A stretch of 52,383 nt of DNA, taken from NCBI GenBank assembly GCA_012964435.1, contig DTTX01000046.1, positions 41,887 to 94,269 on the forward strand. Reading direction: 5' to 3'. The position numbers were made by a program, and so were the translations under genes. The stretch comes from Mesonia sp. GTDB taxonomy: Bacteria > Bacteroidota > Bacteroidia > Flavobacteriales > Flavobacteriaceae. The notes below the pieces were generated by a model that saw only the letters and a program-made list of their open reading frames with translations, was not told the DNA's origin and searched no databases. Positions 1 to 6,600 of this stretch are shown here, piece by piece; position 1 is the stretch's first letter, and each line of letters opens with the position of its first letter.

Positions 1-56
1 CTAACAGCTAACAGCTAACAGCTAACAGCTAACAGCTAACAGCTAACAGCTAACAA
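1..56. repeat. Tandem heptamer repeat (CTAACAG)n
   Basis: Seven perfect CTAACAG units followed by a degenerate eighth (CTAACAA) end 8 nt before the ATG of the heme A synthase gene. The array begins at the window edge, so its full length and the gene upstream are unknown. A 7-bp unit is prone to slippage, and length change would alter the spacing of any promoter upstream of the gene. No TAnnTTTG box lies between the array and the ATG. Confidence 0.95.
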
Positions 57-64
57 AACTAAAA

Positions 65-1087
65 ATGTTTAGAAATACCGTAAAAATATCGCTCATTCTG
101 GTGTATTTAGTTATCGTTGCCGGAGCGGTAGTAAGAATGACCGGCAGCGGAATGGGTTGCCCCGACTGGCCAAAATGTTTTGGGTATTACATTCCGCCAA
201 CCGAACAAGAACAATTAGAATGGCATGCCAACCAAGATTACGAAAAAGGGCAAGTGATCATCTTAGATGAAACTTTGCAAGTTGCCAAGCAAAATTTCAT
301 CTCAACCGAGATTTTTCAAAAATCGAATTGGGAACTTTATACCAAACACGATTATGCCATTTTTAATCCAACACATACTTGGGTTGAATATATTAACCGA
401 TTGGTGGGTGCTTTAGCAGGTTTAGCTGTTCTTTTAATGGCAATTCTCTCAATCTGGAAATGGAAAAAAAATAAAAAAATTACGCTTCTCGCTTGGTTTA
501 CTACTTTTTTAATGGGCTTTCAGGCTTGGCTTGGCGCCACGGTGGTTTATTCGGTTTTGGCTCCGGTAAGAATTACGCTGCATATGGTAGTCGCACTAAT
601 TATTGTTGCCGTGATCTTATATATTTTATATATAGCAGGAGAAAAAAACACTTCAAAAAAATACCTTTCTTCTTTTAGAAATTTAGTGATTTTTTCGGCG
701 GTTCTTACGCTTATTCAAGTAGTTCTCGGTACAGAAGTTAGGCAATTTGTAGATCTGCAAGTAAAACAATTAGGGTACGAAAAAAGCTTATGGCTCGAGG
801 ATCCTAACCTACAATTTTACATTCATCGTAGTTTTTCATTTTTGGTATTGTTCGTGAATTTGTTAATCTGGTGGAAAAACAAAAAACATCACTTAGGCTA
901 TTCACTTACCAACTGGGTGATCGTTTTAATTTTAGCTGAAATTGCCACCGGAATATTGATGTATTATTTAGATTTCCCATTTTCGACACAGGCATTCCAT
1001 TTAGTGATCGCTTCGGTATTATTTGGTGTTCAATATTATCTAATTTTGCAGACCAACAAGGCGAAGATTCAGTTGAAAAAAGCCTAA
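65..1087 (+). CDS. ctaA: Heme A synthase, COX15/CtaA family
   Basis: A 340-residue polytopic membrane protein that should oxidise the C8 methyl of heme O to the formyl of heme A for aa3-type cytochrome oxidase. The N-terminal helix leads into a Cys pair, CPDWPKC (residues 32-38), and the protein has about eight hydrophobic segments in two four-helix halves. Candidate heme-ligand histidines are H104, H173, H254 and H312. The family motif EXXHR appears as EYINR (108-112), with Asn in place of His; this may be usual in Bacteroidota (recollection, not checked). A 60-residue hydrophilic loop (about 40-100) separates helices 1 and 2. The ATG follows the heptamer repeat by 8 nt. No oxidase or heme O synthase genes are in the window. 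Confidence 0.88.
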   Translation: MFRNTVKISLILVYLVIVAGAVVRMTGSGMGCPDWPKCFGYYIPPTEQEQLEWHANQDYEKGQVIILDETLQVAKQNFISTEIFQKSNWELYTKHDYAIFNPTHTWVEYINRLVGALAGLAVLLMAILSIWKWKKNKKITLLAWFTTFLMGFQAWLGATVVYSVLAPVRITLHMVVALIIVAVILYILYIAGEKNTSKKYLSSFRNLVIFSAVLTLIQVVLGTEVRQFVDLQVKQLGYEKSLWLEDPNLQFYIHRSFSFLVLFVNLLIWWKNKKHHLGYSLTNWVIVLILAEIATGILMYYLDFPFSTQAFHLVIASVLFGVQYYLILQTNKAKIQLKKA

Positions 1088-1092
1088 CTTTG
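1085..1092 (+). promoter_or_regulatory. Candidate -7 box TAACTTTG
   Basis: This matches the flavobacterial -7 consensus TAnnTTTG exactly and lies 22 nt before the ATG at 1115. It overlaps the stop codon of ctaA. No TTG was found at the expected -33 distance, so the promoter call rests on the -7 box alone. Confidence 0.45.
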
Positions 1093-1114
1093 CAGCCCTA
1101 AATTTTTAAGAATT

Positions 1115-1627
1115 ATGATTTACAAATTCAGAATAGTTTTAGATACTTTAGATGACGTTTTTAGAGATATTGAGATTGAAGAAAGTGCGACTTTAGAAGA
1201 TCTTCATAATTCGGTAACGCAAGCTTTTGGTTTTGATGGTACAGAAATGGCCTCATTTTACTTAACCGATGAAGAATGGAACCAAGGTGAAGAGATCGTT
1301 TTATTTGATATGAGTGAAGGGATGAACTCGGTTCGAATGATGAATGAAACATCACTAGATTCTGTAGTCGATGAGAAAAATACCAAGCTTATTTATGTGT
1401 ACGATTTCTTTAGTATGTGGACGTTCTATGTTGAACTTGCCGATATTACTGAAGCTGAAGACGGTCGCGATTATCCTAACTTGATGTTTGCGCACGGACA
1501 GTTACCTGACAGTCCGCCTGAGAAAAATTTTGAAGCTGAAGAAACAGAATTGGAAGATGAATTTGGTGAAGATGATGTAGATTTTGAAAATCTGGATGAT
1601 TACGATTTTGACCAAAACTGGAATTAA
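1115..1627 (+). CDS. IS1096-passenger TnpR / pRiA4b ORF-3-like protein
   Basis: A 170-residue acidic protein. The N-terminal 110 residues (MIYKFRIVLD, LEDLHNSVTQAFGFDG, FYLTDEEW) resemble the pRiA4b ORF-3-like / IS1096 element passenger TnpR family, whose function is unknown. The name is historical: no transposase or inverted repeat is near it, so it should not be read as a mobile element. The last 40 residues are almost all Asp and Glu, an unstructured acidic tail. It starts 27 nt after ctaA with its own TAACTTTG box and is followed by a structured intergenic element. Confidence 0.72.
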   Translation: MIYKFRIVLDTLDDVFRDIEIEESATLEDLHNSVTQAFGFDGTEMASFYLTDEEWNQGEEIVLFDMSEGMNSVRMMNETSLDSVVDEKNTKLIYVYDFFSMWTFYVELADITEAEDGRDYPNLMFAHGQLPDSPPEKNFEAEETELEDEFGEDDVDFENLDDYDFDQNWN

Positions 1628-1643
1628 TTAACAAACCACTTTT

Positions 1644-1762
1644 GCATTAGGGATAGCAGCGGCATCCTTTTTTGTTTTGTCAAAACTTCTCGACTCCGCT
1701 CGAAGTGACAAACAAAAAAGATATAGCGAATAGCCCGACCCGACCTAAGGAGGGAAATGCGC
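1644..1762 (+). repeat. Structured intergenic element, copy A
   Basis: This element between two plus-strand genes matches a second one at 33181-33282. Shared features in order: a 5' arm GCATTAGGGAT, a U-rich/A-rich hairpin (TTTTTTG pairing with CAAAAAAG), then AGCCCGACCCG and GGGAAATGC. GCATT (1644-1648) can pair with AATGC (1756-1760); in the other copy the arms are GCGTT and AACGC, a compensatory change that supports a real RNA stem. Similar elements are, to my recollection, common between flavobacterial genes; whether this is an Rfam family such as Flavo-1 could not be tested. Confidence 0.7.
1686..1710. repeat. Short palindromic repeat nested in copy A
   Basis: The segment CTTCTCGACTCCGCTCGAAG followed by TGACA forms an imperfect hairpin (CTTC/GAAG and TCGA/TCGA pairing around ACTCCGC). 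The same core occurs at 3014-3054 and 3440-3480, with a diverged copy at 23303-23325. Here it sits in the apical loop of the U-rich hairpin of the larger element, as though inserted there. Confidence 0.8.
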
Positions 1763-1784
1763 TAATTAACTTAAAAAACCGACT

Positions 1785-2843
1785 ATGATTAATTTATATA
1801 ATGCACAAATTGAATCGCTTTCTATTCACCGAGTTGGGAATAAAAGTAGAAATGAAGGGGTTTTCTTATCGGAGCAGCCTTTTGCTTTTAACGATGAGAT
1901 GAATGCGCTGTTGAAGGAATATTTCTTGAAATCTTTTCGAGAGAAAGAAGAAAATTACTATCAATTTAGTCACGAGACCGATTTGGAGTTTCACGATCTA
2001 TACGAAATTGCTTCGACGATTTTTGCAGACCCAAGCACGGTTCATGCGCAATCGAAGAAAATTGCTCAATTACTTTTTAATGAAGGAAAGCATCCACATA
2101 TTAAAAGTGGTGAGTTATACGTGGTGTATTTTGAAAATGCTTTGCTCGATAATGAAAAAGTAGAAGCAATCGGGATTTTTAAATCTGAATTAAAACACGA
2201 TTTTCTACAGTTTGAAGAGAGATCTTCTAATCTGGAAGCCGTTCTTCAACAAGGAGTGAACCTGAATAAATTAGATAAAGGCGCGCTTATTTTTAATAAA
2301 AATAAAGAGGAAGGTTACAAGATCTTATCGGTAGATTCTAACCGTTACGATACTAAATATTGGTTAGAGCAATTTTTGAGCGTCGATATTTTTGCTGATG
2401 AAAACTTCAACACGAAGAGTTACCTAAAATTTTGTCAGAATTTCGCAAAAGATGTGGTTTTGCCTGCGGAAGATAAACAACAGGAAGTCATGTTTATGAA
2501 CCGAGCAGTGAATCATTTTGCGAAAAACGATAAGTTTGAAGAAAGTAGCTTTTTAAATGAAGTGATGGAAAACCCGGAGTTGATCCCGGAATTCAAGCAT
2601 TATAAAACAGAGAAAGCTCCTCAATATAAAATTGAAGATCTAACAGAATTCCCGGTATCGAATACCGCGGTTTCTGCTGCTCGTAAAAAGATTAAGAGCG
2701 TAATTAATCTAGATACGAACGTTCAAATTAAAATGGACTTTGTAAACTCTGATAGCGCTGAAAAATTTATCGAAAAAGGTTGGGACGAAGAGCGCCAAAT
2801 GTATTACTACTTGGTGTATTTCAACAAAGAAGAGAAAAAATAA
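1785..2843 (+). CDS. Nucleoid-associated protein (NdpA/YejK family)
   Basis: A 352-residue soluble protein of the 37-kDa nucleoid-associated family. Its start (MINLYNAQIESLSIHRVGNK) and the segments LEFHDLYEIASTIF and GELYVVYFENALLDNEKVEAIGIFKSE are typical of the flavobacterial branch. E. coli YejK associates with the nucleoid but has no firm biochemical role, so the function here is inferred from family only. It is preceded by the structured element and followed by a hairpin terminator and the gene-free repeat array, so it is probably a single-gene transcript. Confidence 0.82.
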   Translation: MINLYNAQIESLSIHRVGNKSRNEGVFLSEQPFAFNDEMNALLKEYFLKSFREKEENYYQFSHETDLEFHDLYEIASTIFADPSTVHAQSKKIAQLLFNEGKHPHIKSGELYVVYFENALLDNEKVEAIGIFKSELKHDFLQFEERSSNLEAVLQQGVNLNKLDKGALIFNKNKEEGYKILSVDSNRYDTKYWLEQFLSVDIFADENFNTKSYLKFCQNFAKDVVLPAEDKQQEVMFMNRAVNHFAKNDKFEESSFLNEVMENPELIPEFKHYKTEKAPQYKIEDLTEFPVSNTAVSAARKKIKSVINLDTNVQIKMDFVNSDSAEKFIEKGWDEERQMYYYLVYFNKEEKK

Positions 2844-2862
2844 AACGAGTTTTGTTGAAAGA

Positions 2863-2908
2863 TTAAAAAGGATTTAGAAGTTGAAGCTTTTAAATCCTTT
2901 TTTTTTAT
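2863..2908 (+). terminator. Rho-independent terminator after the nucleoid-associated gene
   Basis: Arms AAGGATTTA (2868-2876) and TAAATCCTT (2891-2899) are perfectly complementary around a 14-nt loop and are followed by a run of T. Confidence 0.75.
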
Positions 2909-3013
2909 TTCTTACTGATTTTATTTTGAAACAGTACGTTTTAAAACAAGAACTAAGATTTGTTTGATTTCAACTTCACATTCGATTTCAACTTTACGAA
3001 GGATGAGATGATG

Positions 3014-3054
3014 TTTCTCGACTCCGCTCGAAATGACAAAAAGTTCAGCATGAC
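3014..3054. repeat. 41-bp palindromic repeat, array copy 1
   Basis: Begins TTTCTCGACTCCGCTCGAAA and ends AAGTTCAGCATGAC. The second copy at 3440-3480 differs at only a few positions (TCGTCTCC for TCGACTCC, ACATCAAG for ACAAAAAG). Confidence 0.88.
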
Positions 3055-3077
3055 GATGAGTTATTAAATTTTAAAGT

Positions 3078-3136
3078 GTTCCTTCCCTTGAGGGAAGGTG
3101 GCTTATAAAGCGATAGCGGAATAAGTCGGAAGGGTG
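3078..3136. repeat. 59-bp hairpin repeat, copy 1
   Basis: Contains the perfect hairpin CCTTCCC-TTGA-GGGAAGG, then a second weak stem CTTAT/ATAAG around AAAGCGATAGCGGA, and ends GGAAGGGTG. The terminal GGAAGG can also pair with the first CCTTCC, giving an alternative long fold. Resembles REP-like intergenic repeats seen in flavobacterial genomes (recollection). Confidence 0.9.
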
Positions 3137-3260
3137 TTTTTTTTGAGTTGGTGAGTCTGTTAGTTTTTGAGTTGGTTTTAGTTGGAAACAAGACATTTTG
3201 AAACAGGATCCAAGATGTTTTCGATTTCATCTTCAATTTCGACTTCAATCTCAAAAAAAA

Positions 3261-3319
3261 GTTCCTTCCCTTGAGGGAAGGTGGCTTATAAAGCGATAGC
3301 GGAATAAGTCGGAAGGGTG
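3261..3319. repeat. 59-bp hairpin repeat, copy 2
   Basis: Same length and sequence as the copy at 3078-3136 over all 59 positions. Here it directly follows a TTC-rich tract, with the 41-bp palindromic unit missing between them. Confidence 0.9.
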
Positions 3320-3439
3320 GTTTTGAGTTGTTGAGTAGTTTTAATTGAAAACAAGATGTTTTGAAACAGGAACCAAGATGTGTTTGATTTCAAGTTCATA
3401 TTCAATTTCAATTTCAGCTTCTTTGAGGGTAAGATGTGG

Positions 3440-3480
3440 TTTCTCGTCTCCGCTCGAAATGACATCAAGTTCAGCATGAC
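3440..3480. repeat. 41-bp palindromic repeat, array copy 2
   Basis: Second array copy of the unit at 3014-3054. The A-to-T change in CTCGTCTCC disturbs the left arm only slightly and the end AAGTTCAGCATGAC is unchanged. Confidence 0.88.
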
Positions 3481-3503
3481 TATAAAATATTAAATTTTAA
3501 AAA

Positions 3504-3562
3504 GTTCCTTCCCTTGAGGGAAGGTGGCTTATAAAGCGATAGCGGAATAAGCCGGAAGGGTG
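3504..3562. repeat. 59-bp hairpin repeat, copy 3
   Basis: Identical to the other two copies except for one transition (AATAAGCCGG for AATAAGTCGG), which lies outside both stems. Confidence 0.9.
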
Positions 3563-3660
3563 TTTTACTTACTGATTTTATTTTGAAAAAGGAACCATGA
3601 TGTGTTTAATTTCAATTTCGATTTCATCTTCAGTTTCAACTTCAACTTCAACTTCAAGAC

Positions 3661-4728
3661 TTAAAACTCCATAATCTCTTTTGAATTGGTATCGACGTAG
3701 TTTCGTTTTACAAATTCGAGTGCGGTTTTTAAAATTCCGCCCATACTTCGAGCGCGTTTAAACTTGATGTCTTTAGAATATTCAACGAGATCAAATTTTA
3801 GTTGCTTTAAATTTTCTTTGGTTGAAATATGATCGGCCGTCATACAAGCAATTAAAAGCTTAAAACGCTTTTGGCTGGTAATTAATCGTTTTGCCATTTG
3901 CGAGCGTTCTTCTTTTCGGTATTGCTCGATAGAAGATTCTTCTAAATGCGTGGTGACCAACTTCACCATCGGGTAATTTTCTTTGAAAAACTGTGGTCGG
4001 TATACTTTTAAATTTCCTTCGTAACATTGCTGATCAAAATCGATCGCCCTAATTTGATAATCGACGTGATCAAAATCGTGCGTAGGGATAATTACATAAT
4101 TATACGAACGCATATCGCCTAAAAGTCGAATGGTACAACGTTCGTTGAATTTTACAAATTCTTTCGCGATGAGATTCTTGGTGTATTCGCTACATTTTTC
4201 TAGTTGTTCTTCAATAAAAACATCTCCGGGTATTCCCGCAATATGTGCTTCAATTAAAGTGTCTTTGTAGAGTAAAAAATTAATTCGATGTGGCGATAAA
4301 ATATGCTCTAACTCTAAACCGTAGATTCGGGAAGCATCGGCTTTCTTCACATAAAAATAGGTGAAGTTATCATTAAGTACATTTCTAACTTTTATACGAA
4401 AGGGTTTCGAATTTCCGAAGGTGCAATAATCGATCGCATCGACATTTAAAAACTGAAATGCATCGTCACTCCCATCAGAATGTAAAATGGTATATACTCG
4501 CTTTAGGCTGTTATCAATTTCGGTACGTTCGTGATCGGGATAATAGCAACGCACCCAAAGTGTATCTTCATCGTGTTTATTATAAACCACAATAGAGCCC
4601 GAAAAACGAAGTAAATCGTCGTAAAAGACCGGGATTTTAGTGTATCGATTGTATTTTGTTAAGTATTTGCTCAATTTTTCGGTGATCGGAAAAATGGGCT
4701 TTTTCTTAGACATCAGTTTCTCTTCCAT
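3661..4728 (-). CDS. Uncharacterised conserved protein, 355 residues
   Basis: A soluble protein without signal peptide or membrane segment; I do not recognise the family with certainty. Notable segments are NYVIIPTHDFDHVDYQIRAI followed by DFDQQCYEG (about residues 210-238), whose HDFDH and IDFDQ motifs loosely recall the metal-binding Asp of kinase-like folds, although no nucleotide-binding loop is evident. The C-terminus is basic (KDIKFKRARSMGG). A second ATG at codon 6 (4713) is preceded by GGAAGAG and may be the true start. The gene is divergent from the ABC transporter with 90 bp between them, and its 3' end abuts the repeat array. Codon use and base composition look like those of its neighbours. 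Confidence 0.6.
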   Translation of the reverse strand: MEEKLMSKKKPIFPITEKLSKYLTKYNRYTKIPVFYDDLLRFSGSIVVYNKHDEDTLWVRCYYPDHERTEIDNSLKRVYTILHSDGSDDAFQFLNVDAIDYCTFGNSKPFRIKVRNVLNDNFTYFYVKKADASRIYGLELEHILSPHRINFLLYKDTLIEAHIAGIPGDVFIEEQLEKCSEYTKNLIAKEFVKFNERCTIRLLGDMRSYNYVIIPTHDFDHVDYQIRAIDFDQQCYEGNLKVYRPQFFKENYPMVKLVTTHLEESSIEQYRKEERSQMAKRLITSQKRFKLLIACMTADHISTKENLKQLKFDLVEYSKDIKFKRARSMGGILKTALEFVKRNYVDTNSKEIMEF

Positions 4729-4818
4729 AGCGACAATTTAATAAAATTTAGAGAGTCAATTGCTAAAGTTTGTAACAAAACCTCAACTTGCTCGTCACAT
4801 TTACAAAACCAAACTATT

Positions 4819-5724
4819 TTGAATACTATACTACAACTTAATCGACTTACGAAGAAATATGGTGCGCTTACAGCCGTCAATGATCTATCGTTTACCATAG
4901 AAAAAGGAAATGTTTACGGAATTTTAGGACCTAACGGAAGTGGAAAATCGACCACTTTAGGAATGGTTTTAAACGTGGTAAATAAAACCAGTGGAGATTT
5001 CCAGTGGTTTAATGGGAATGAAACTACACACGATGCCTTAAAAAAAGTAGGAGCTATTATCGAGCGGCCTAACTTTTATCCTTATATGACGGCGATACAA
5101 AACCTTAATTTAGTTTGTAAAATTAAGAATGTAACCAACGCTAAAATTGAAGAAAAGCTAGAGATCGTAGGTTTATTAGATCGAAAAAACAGCAAATTTA
5201 GTACCTTTTCTTTAGGAATGAAGCAGCGTTTGGCCATTGCCTCTGCCCTACTTAACGATCCTGAAATTTTAATTTTAGATGAACCGACCAATGGGTTAGA
5301 TCCGCAGGGTATTCATCAAATTCGAGAAATTATTCGAAAAATTGCCGCTATGGGAACCACCATACTTTTGGCTTCTCATTTATTAGATGAAGTTGAAAAA
5401 GTTTGTTCTCATGTAATTATTATTCGAAAAGGTGTAATGCTTTATTCGGGAAGTGTAGATGAAATGAATGCCAGTCACGGTTACGTTGAAATGCAAGCCA
5501 AAGACGATCAAGTATTACTTGCTGCATTAAAAAATCATCCTTGGTTTGAAAAAGTTTCTATCGATGAAGAAACCGGACTTACCAAAGCAATGCTCACCCA
5601 ACCTATTGAAGCTGAAGAACTCAATGCGATGCTTTTTGAAAAAGGAATTGTGCTTTCTCATTTAGTGAAAAGAAAAGAGAGTTTAGAACAGCAATTTTTA
5701 GAATTAACCAAACAAAACGCCTAA
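4819..5724 (+). CDS. ABC transporter ATP-binding protein (ABC-2 exporter type)
   Basis: A 301-residue ATPase subunit. Walker A is GPNGSGKS (37-44), the signature loop is SLGMKQR (about 131-137) rather than LSGGQ, Walker B with catalytic Glu is LILDEPTNGLD (about 151-161), and the H-loop is in LLASHLLDEVEK. The C-terminal 80 residues are the extra domain found in CcmA/drug-exporter-type subunits. The start is a TTG; no ATG lies in frame between it and the conserved QLNRLTKKYG, and homologues as I remember them begin at this point. It is followed after 1 nt by its permease. Substrate unknown; the family handles drugs, antibiotics or lipids. Confidence 0.88.
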   Translation: MNTILQLNRLTKKYGALTAVNDLSFTIEKGNVYGILGPNGSGKSTTLGMVLNVVNKTSGDFQWFNGNETTHDALKKVGAIIERPNFYPYMTAIQNLNLVCKIKNVTNAKIEEKLEIVGLLDRKNSKFSTFSLGMKQRLAIASALLNDPEILILDEPTNGLDPQGIHQIREIIRKIAAMGTTILLASHLLDEVEKVCSHVIIIRKGVMLYSGSVDEMNASHGYVEMQAKDDQVLLAALKNHPWFEKVSIDEETGLTKAMLTQPIEAEELNAMLFEKGIVLSHLVKRKESLEQQFLELTKQNA

Positions 5725-5725
5725 T

Positions 5726-6562
5726 ATGTTACGATTACTCAATATAGAATTTCATAAACTTAGATATAGCAGATCGACAAAAGTATTGACACTTATCTAT
5801 TTTATTCTACCTCTTTTTGTTGCTCTTTTAGCTTCCATAGATTTCAATTTTATCGGTTTTAATATTCATTTAGCAGATCAAGGAATTTTTAACTTTCCGT
5901 ATATCTGGCATTTTAATTCGTTCATCATTTCTTATTTAAAATTATTTTTAGCCATTGTAATTGTTTCTATGATGTCTAATGAATACAGCAACCGAACACT
6001 TAAACAGAATTTAATAGACGGGATGAGCAAAAAAGAGTTTATTCTCTCTAAATTCTACACGGTTTTAGCATTTTCAGCAATTTCAACAGTTTTTGTATTT
6101 TTATTATCGCTGATCTTAGGACTAACCTTTTCAGATTATACAGAATTTTCAATTATATTTTCTGATCTAGAATTTATACTTGCATATTTTATCAAATTAG
6201 TAGGTTTCTTTTCATTCTGTATGTTTTTGGGCATATTAGTAAAGCGTTCTGCATTTGCCTTAGGTTTTTTATTTGTCTGGTGGATTATTGAAAAGATCGT
6301 GTATTTAGTTGTTCGCTTTAAAATCACTCATACTGAAAGTGCTACAGATTCTGTTATGCAATTTTTCCCTATCGAGGCTACTTACAATTTATTGAAACAA
6401 CCTTTTAGCAGACTTAATTTTATACAAACTGCAGCTAACCAATTAAAAACCGATGTTACCACAGATTATGCTGTACATTGGTATAGCGTTTTGATCGTAC
6501 TGGTATGGACGACGATTTTTGTTTGGGGATCTTATGCTTTGTTGAAAAAGAGAGATTTGTAA
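5726..6562 (+). CDS. ABC transporter permease (ABC-2 family)
   Basis: A 278-residue membrane protein with about six hydrophobic segments (near residues 22-40, 70-88, 112-135, 150-172, 175-192 and 250-270). The segment MMSNEYSNRTLKQNLIDGMSKKEFILSK after the second helix is typical of ABC-2 permeases of the NatB/BcrB type. It starts 1 nt after the stop of the ATPase gene, so the two are translationally linked and should form a homodimeric permease with two ATPases. Substrate cannot be predicted. Confidence 0.85.
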   Translation: MLRLLNIEFHKLRYSRSTKVLTLIYFILPLFVALLASIDFNFIGFNIHLADQGIFNFPYIWHFNSFIISYLKLFLAIVIVSMMSNEYSNRTLKQNLIDGMSKKEFILSKFYTVLAFSAISTVFVFLLSLILGLTFSDYTEFSIIFSDLEFILAYFIKLVGFFSFCMFLGILVKRSAFALGFLFVWWIIEKIVYLVVRFKITHTESATDSVMQFFPIEATYNLLKQPFSRLNFIQTAANQLKTDVTTDYAVHWYSVLIVLVWTTIFVWGSYALLKKRDL

Positions 6563-6600
6563 TATAGATATTTGTTTTATCTTTAAGGAGAATTAGCCTT

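Larger units (their letters stand above)
2920..3660. repeat. Composite intergenic repeat array (gene-free)
   Basis: About 740 bp without a credible gene, built from three interspersed repeat types. Type 1: a TTTTGAAACAGGAACCAAGATG-like lead-in followed by TTC-rich hexamers (near 2933, 3197, 3359, 3581). Type 2: a 41-bp palindromic unit (3014-3054, 3440-3480). Type 3: a 59-bp unit with a CCTTCCC-TTGA-GGGAAGG hairpin (3078-3136, 3261-3319, 3504-3562). The order 1-2-3 is repeated, with type 2 missing from the second round and the fourth round ending after type 1 at the downstream gene. The first and last rounds share ACTGATTTTATTTTGAAA. The structure suggests segmental duplication of one composite unit. 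Confidence 0.88.

Noticed and set aside
1115-1627. IS1096-passenger family name suggesting an insertion sequence
   Set aside because: No transposase, terminal inverted repeats or target duplication were seen; the family name is historical.
3045-3477. Two minus-strand open frames of 69 and 63 codons rich in Lys, Leu and Ser
   Set aside because: They are translations of the repeat array; both repeat the same peptide pattern because the DNA is repeated, and there is no gene-like start or conservation signal.
3078-3562. Three 59-bp repeats with spacers, resembling a CRISPR array
   Set aside because: Spacing is irregular (124 and 184 bp), the intervening DNA is itself repetitive, units are too long, and no cas genes are present.
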